Shown one piece after another: positions 6,749-8,633 of a stretch of DNA of 8,633 nucleotides (position 1 is the first letter of the stretch; each line of letters starts with the position of its first letter). Source of the stretch: an uncultured Bacteroides sp. GTDB lineage: Bacteria > Bacteroidota > Bacteroidia > Bacteroidales > Bacteroidaceae. The notes beneath the pieces were generated by a model. The model was not told the DNA's origin, made no database searches, and saw only the letters and a list, made by a program, of their open reading frames with translations. Made by a program: the position numbers and the translations under genes. The DNA lies in contig NZ_CASFWU010000104.1 of the NCBI RefSeq assembly GCF_949298305.1, positions 1-8,633 of the forward strand, read 5' to 3'.

Positions 6749-6769
6749 CAGACAAATACTAACGAAGTT

Positions 6770-7513
6770 ATGATTAAAGCTCTTAGAACCGTAGGGAGAT
6801 ACTTCATGCTGATGGGGCGCACGTTTGCCCGCCCCGAACGGATGCGGATGTTCTTCCGCCAATACCTCAACGAGATGGAAAAGCTCGGTGTGAACTCCAT
6901 AGGCATCGTGCTGCTGATTTCGTTCTTCATCGGTGCCGTCATCACCATACAAATCAAGCTGAACATTGAAAGCCCCTGGATGCCGCGATGGACGGTGGGG
7001 TACGTGACCCGCGAGATTCTGCTGCTGGAATTCTCGTCCTCCATCATGTGTCTGATACTGGCCGGCAAGGTGGGCTCCAACATTGCCTCCGAGCTGGGCA
7101 GCATGCGCGTCACCCAGCAGATTGACGCACTGGAGATTATGGGTGTGAACTCCGCCAACTACCTCATCCTGCCCAAAGTGTTTGCCATGGTCACCATGAT
7201 TCCGCTGCTGGTAACGTTCAGCATCTTTGCCGGCATCATCGGCGCCTTTGCCACATGCTGGTTTGGCGGCATCATGACGGCTACCGACCTGGAGTACGGC
7301 CTGCAATACATGTTTGTAGAATGGTTCATCTGGTGCGGCATCATCAAATCCCTGTTCTTCGCCTTCATCATAGCCAGCGTGTCGGCCTTCTTCGGCTATA
7401 CCGTAGACGGCGGCTCCATCGAAGTGGGCAAGGCCTCGACCAATGCCGTGGTAACCAGCAGTGTGCTGATTCTGTTTGCCGACCTGGTGCTGACACAACT
7501 GCTGATGGGTTAA
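6770..7513 (+). CDS. mlaE: MlaE-family permease of an MCE/Mla phospholipid transporter
   Basis: A 247-residue inner-membrane permease that, as a dimer with MlaF, moves phospholipids between the inner membrane and the periplasmic MCE protein. The family signature is present: LAGKVGSNIASELGSMRVTQQIDALEIMG at residues 97-125, the cytoplasmic segment that contacts the ATPase. Hydrophobic segments lie at about 44-61, 83-101, 132-165, 185-213 and 226-245. An N-terminal amphipathic stretch rich in R, F and M (10-38) is usual for the family. The open frame continues upstream to 6548, but that part overlaps lptB antisense. ATG at 6770 gives the family's normal length and lies 21 bases after a -7 octamer. 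mlaF follows after 49 bases, so the two are probably one operon. Q116 stands where many relatives have E in 'VTEQIDALE', a mild change. Confidence 0.93.
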   Translation: MIKALRTVGRYFMLMGRTFARPERMRMFFRQYLNEMEKLGVNSIGIVLLISFFIGAVITIQIKLNIESPWMPRWTVGYVTREILLLEFSSSIMCLILAGKVGSNIASELGSMRVTQQIDALEIMGVNSANYLILPKVFAMVTMIPLLVTFSIFAGIIGAFATCWFGGIMTATDLEYGLQYMFVEWFIWCGIIKSLFFAFIIASVSAFFGYTVDGGSIEVGKASTNAVVTSSVLILFADLVLTQLLMG

Positions 7514-7562
7514 GACCCAGAAATGATTTCCAACTACTGACAGGCTTAAACAATAGACAATT

Positions 7563-8333
7563 ATGATAGAACTGAAAGGACTCTGCAAGTCGTTTGAAGG
7601 CAAGAGCGTGCTGAAAGACATCAGCGCCACCTTTGACAACGGAAAGACGAACCTGATAATAGGGCAAAGCGGGTCGGGAAAGACCGTGCTGATGAAGTGC
7701 ATCGTGGGTCTGCTGACTCCCGAAAAGGGCGAACTGCTGTATGACGACCGCAACTTTCTGATTATGGGCAAGAAGGAAAAGAAAGCCCTGAGACGCGAAA
7801 TGGGCATGATTTTTCAAAGCGCGGCCCTGTTTGACTCGATGACGGTGCTGGAGAACGTGATGTTTCCCCTGAACATGTTCAGCAACGACACTCTGCGCGA
7901 CCGCACCCGCCGAGCCAAGTTCTGCCTGGACCGCGTGAACCTGAGCGAAGCCCAAGACAAATACCCCGGCGAAATAAGCGGCGGCATGCAGAAGCGTGTG
8001 GCCATTGCCCGCGCCATTGCGCTGAACCCGCAATACCTTTTCTGCGACGAGCCCAACTCGGGCCTGGACCCCAAGACGTCGCTGGTCATCGACGGTCTGA
8101 TTCAGGACATCACCCGCGAATATAACATGACCACCCTCATCAACACGCACGACATGAACTCCGTGATGGGCATCGGAGAGAAAATCATCTTCATCTACGA
8201 CGGCCGCAAGGAATGGGAGGGAAGCAAGGACGACATTTTCACATCGACCAACGAACGGCTGAACAACTTCATCTTCGCGTCCGACCTGTTCCGCAAAGTC
8301 AAGGAAGTGGAGATACAGAATATTGAAGGCTGA
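7563..8333 (+). CDS. mlaF: MlaF-family ATPase of an MCE/Mla phospholipid transporter
   Basis: A 256-residue ABC ATPase expected to pair with the preceding MlaE permease and power phospholipid transport across the periplasm. Motifs are intact: Walker A GQSGSGKT (residues 34-41), Q-loop GMIFQSAALFDSMTVLENV (Q85), signature ISGGMQKR (138-145), Walker B YLFCDEPNSGLDP (D162, E163) and switch histidine INTHDMNS (H196). The QSAALFDSMTV, SGGMQKRVAIARA and EPNSGLDP strings match the MlaF/Ttg2A group as I know it. The start ATG at 7563 fits the family's N-terminus (MIELKGLCKSFEGK). No separate promoter is visible in the 49-base gap. No mlaD (MCE) gene follows within the window, so the substrate-binding partner must be encoded elsewhere or further right. 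Confidence 0.94.
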   Translation: MIELKGLCKSFEGKSVLKDISATFDNGKTNLIIGQSGSGKTVLMKCIVGLLTPEKGELLYDDRNFLIMGKKEKKALRREMGMIFQSAALFDSMTVLENVMFPLNMFSNDTLRDRTRRAKFCLDRVNLSEAQDKYPGEISGGMQKRVAIARAIALNPQYLFCDEPNSGLDPKTSLVIDGLIQDITREYNMTTLINTHDMNSVMGIGEKIIFIYDGRKEWEGSKDDIFTSTNERLNNFIFASDLFRKVKEVEIQNIEG

Positions 8334-8563
8334 AAACGGACAGTCCCCAAGAATCCGCGACAGCAAGCACTATTTTCATCCTGAACGCCCACACTTCCGT
8401 GCAAGCCTCTTTGTGTGAGAGCGGGCAGGCCGTCTCCAACGGAGTACGGACTACGCTTCTGCGCTCCGCACGGCGTTCGGGAAGGATTGCATTCGGCACT
8501 TCTGCCAGACTTGCAAGCAGGCAGCCGCATAATAAGGGACATTCAGTAAATAGTATAAAATTA
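8334..8563. other. Non-coding, structure-rich stretch between mlaF and its terminator
   Basis: I see no convincing gene in these 230 bases. They can fold extensively: CTCC-AAC-GGAG (8434-8444); GGAG (8441-8444) with CTCC (8464-8467) around CGC-TTCT-GCG (8454-8463); GGCA-CTTC-TGCC (8495-8506); and CTGCC (8502-8506) with GGCAG (8520-8524). Several of these are mutually exclusive. If mlaEF transcription runs to the terminator at 8564, this would be a long folded 3' UTR; it could also be a dispersed repeat or small RNA. A minus-strand open frame of 89 codons (8299-8568) crosses it but has no promoter or recognisable domain and overlaps the mlaF end. Confidence 0.4.
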
Positions 8564-8609
8564 GCCAACTAATTCATACACAAAGTATTGCGAATTAGCT
8601 GGCTTTTTT
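8564..8609 (+). terminator. Strong Rho-independent terminator
   Basis: Arms GCCAACTAATTC (8564-8575) and GAATTAGCTGGC (8592-8603) pair at 11 of 12 positions. An inner ATAC (8576-8579) pairs with GTAT (8585-8588), and six T residues follow at 8604-8609. On the plus strand this is a typical intrinsic terminator, most likely ending the mlaE-mlaF transcript 230 bases after the mlaF stop. In the opposite direction the run of A and T at 8555-8563 is weaker, so it is mainly one-directional. Confidence 0.85.
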
Positions 8610-8618
8610 GTATCTTTA
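8587..8618 (+). promoter_or_regulatory. Possible promoter of the next gene, overlapping the terminator
   Basis: ATTG (8587-8590), a near match to the -33 TTTG, is followed after 20 bases by TATCTTTA (8611-8618), a 7-of-8 position-class match to TAnnTTTG. The spacing is right for Bacteroidetes. The -33 part lies in the terminator hairpin. The gene it would serve is outside the window, so this is tentative. Confidence 0.3.
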
Positions 8619-8633
8619 GGTATTCCCCCGAAA

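Noticed and set aside
6548..6769. N-terminal extension of mlaE to an upstream ATG
   Set aside because: It would overlap lptB antisense and cross the mlaE promoter; the start at 6770 fits the family length and the -7 spacing.
6566..7807. Minus-strand open frame of 413 codons across lptB, mlaE and mlaF
   Set aside because: It runs antisense to mlaE and through two well-identified ABC ATPase genes. The translation is low-complexity and H/Q/G-rich.
7368..8366. Minus-strand open frame of 332 codons
   Set aside because: Antisense of mlaF, which has every ABC motif intact on the plus strand.
8299..8568. Minus-strand open frame of 89 codons as a small gene
   Set aside because: No -7 octamer at a sensible distance, overlaps the mlaF end, and the sequence looks like structured non-coding DNA. 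Kept only as a structural region.
1..8633. tRNA, rRNA, integrase or transposase genes
   Set aside because: I looked for tRNA-like cloverleafs, rRNA segments and recombinase motifs and saw none that hold up.

Overview
The window looks like a piece of a Bacteroidales chromosome, most likely Bacteroides or a close relative. The evidence is (a) four copies of the Bacteroidetes -7 promoter octamer TAnnTTTG, each 20-27 bases ahead of a start codon, with no strong Shine-Dalgarno sequences; (b) two exported glycosidases of families typical of gut Bacteroides (GH84, GH97); and (c) LptB and MlaE/MlaF homologues of an outer-membrane-bearing cell. The species cannot be named from this sequence alone.

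Layout. Bases 1-1925 (minus) hold most of a secreted GH84 beta-N-acetylglucosaminidase, cut at its C-terminal end by the window edge. Bases 1926-2073 are a divergent promoter region. Bases 2074-3471 (plus) encode an AlbA_2 / HATPase_c_4 / winged-helix protein in visibly more A/T-rich DNA. Bases 3472-3610 lie between convergent genes and carry an inverted repeat. Bases 3611-5536 (minus) encode a GH97 glycosidase lipoprotein. Bases 5537-5934 have no gene but contain a nested inverted-repeat element (5576-5727) and smaller hairpins. Bases 5935-6690 (minus) are lptB. A 79-base divergent promoter region separates it from mlaE (6770-7513, plus), followed by mlaF (7563-8333, plus). Bases 8334-8633 are non-coding and hold a strong intrinsic terminator and possibly the promoter of the next gene.

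How the parts may work together. The two glycosidases probably act on amino-sugar and alpha-linked (perhaps galactosyl) parts of host or dietary glycans in the periplasm or at the cell surface. The right half is a lipid-trafficking locus: LptB is the cytoplasmic ATPase of lipopolysaccharide export, and MlaE/MlaF form the inner-membrane core of an MCE/Mla-type phospholipid transporter. Their start-to-start spacing and interlocked promoters suggest coordinated or mutually exclusive expression. The AlbA_2 gene is the accessory part: it sits on the opposite strand between the two co-directional glycosidase genes and differs from them in base composition.

No clear new multi-gene system is visible. 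The most unusual items are the nested inverted-repeat element, the AlbA_2 island and its flanking motifs, the interlocked lptB/mlaE promoters, and the atypical catalytic-region motifs of the GH97 protein.
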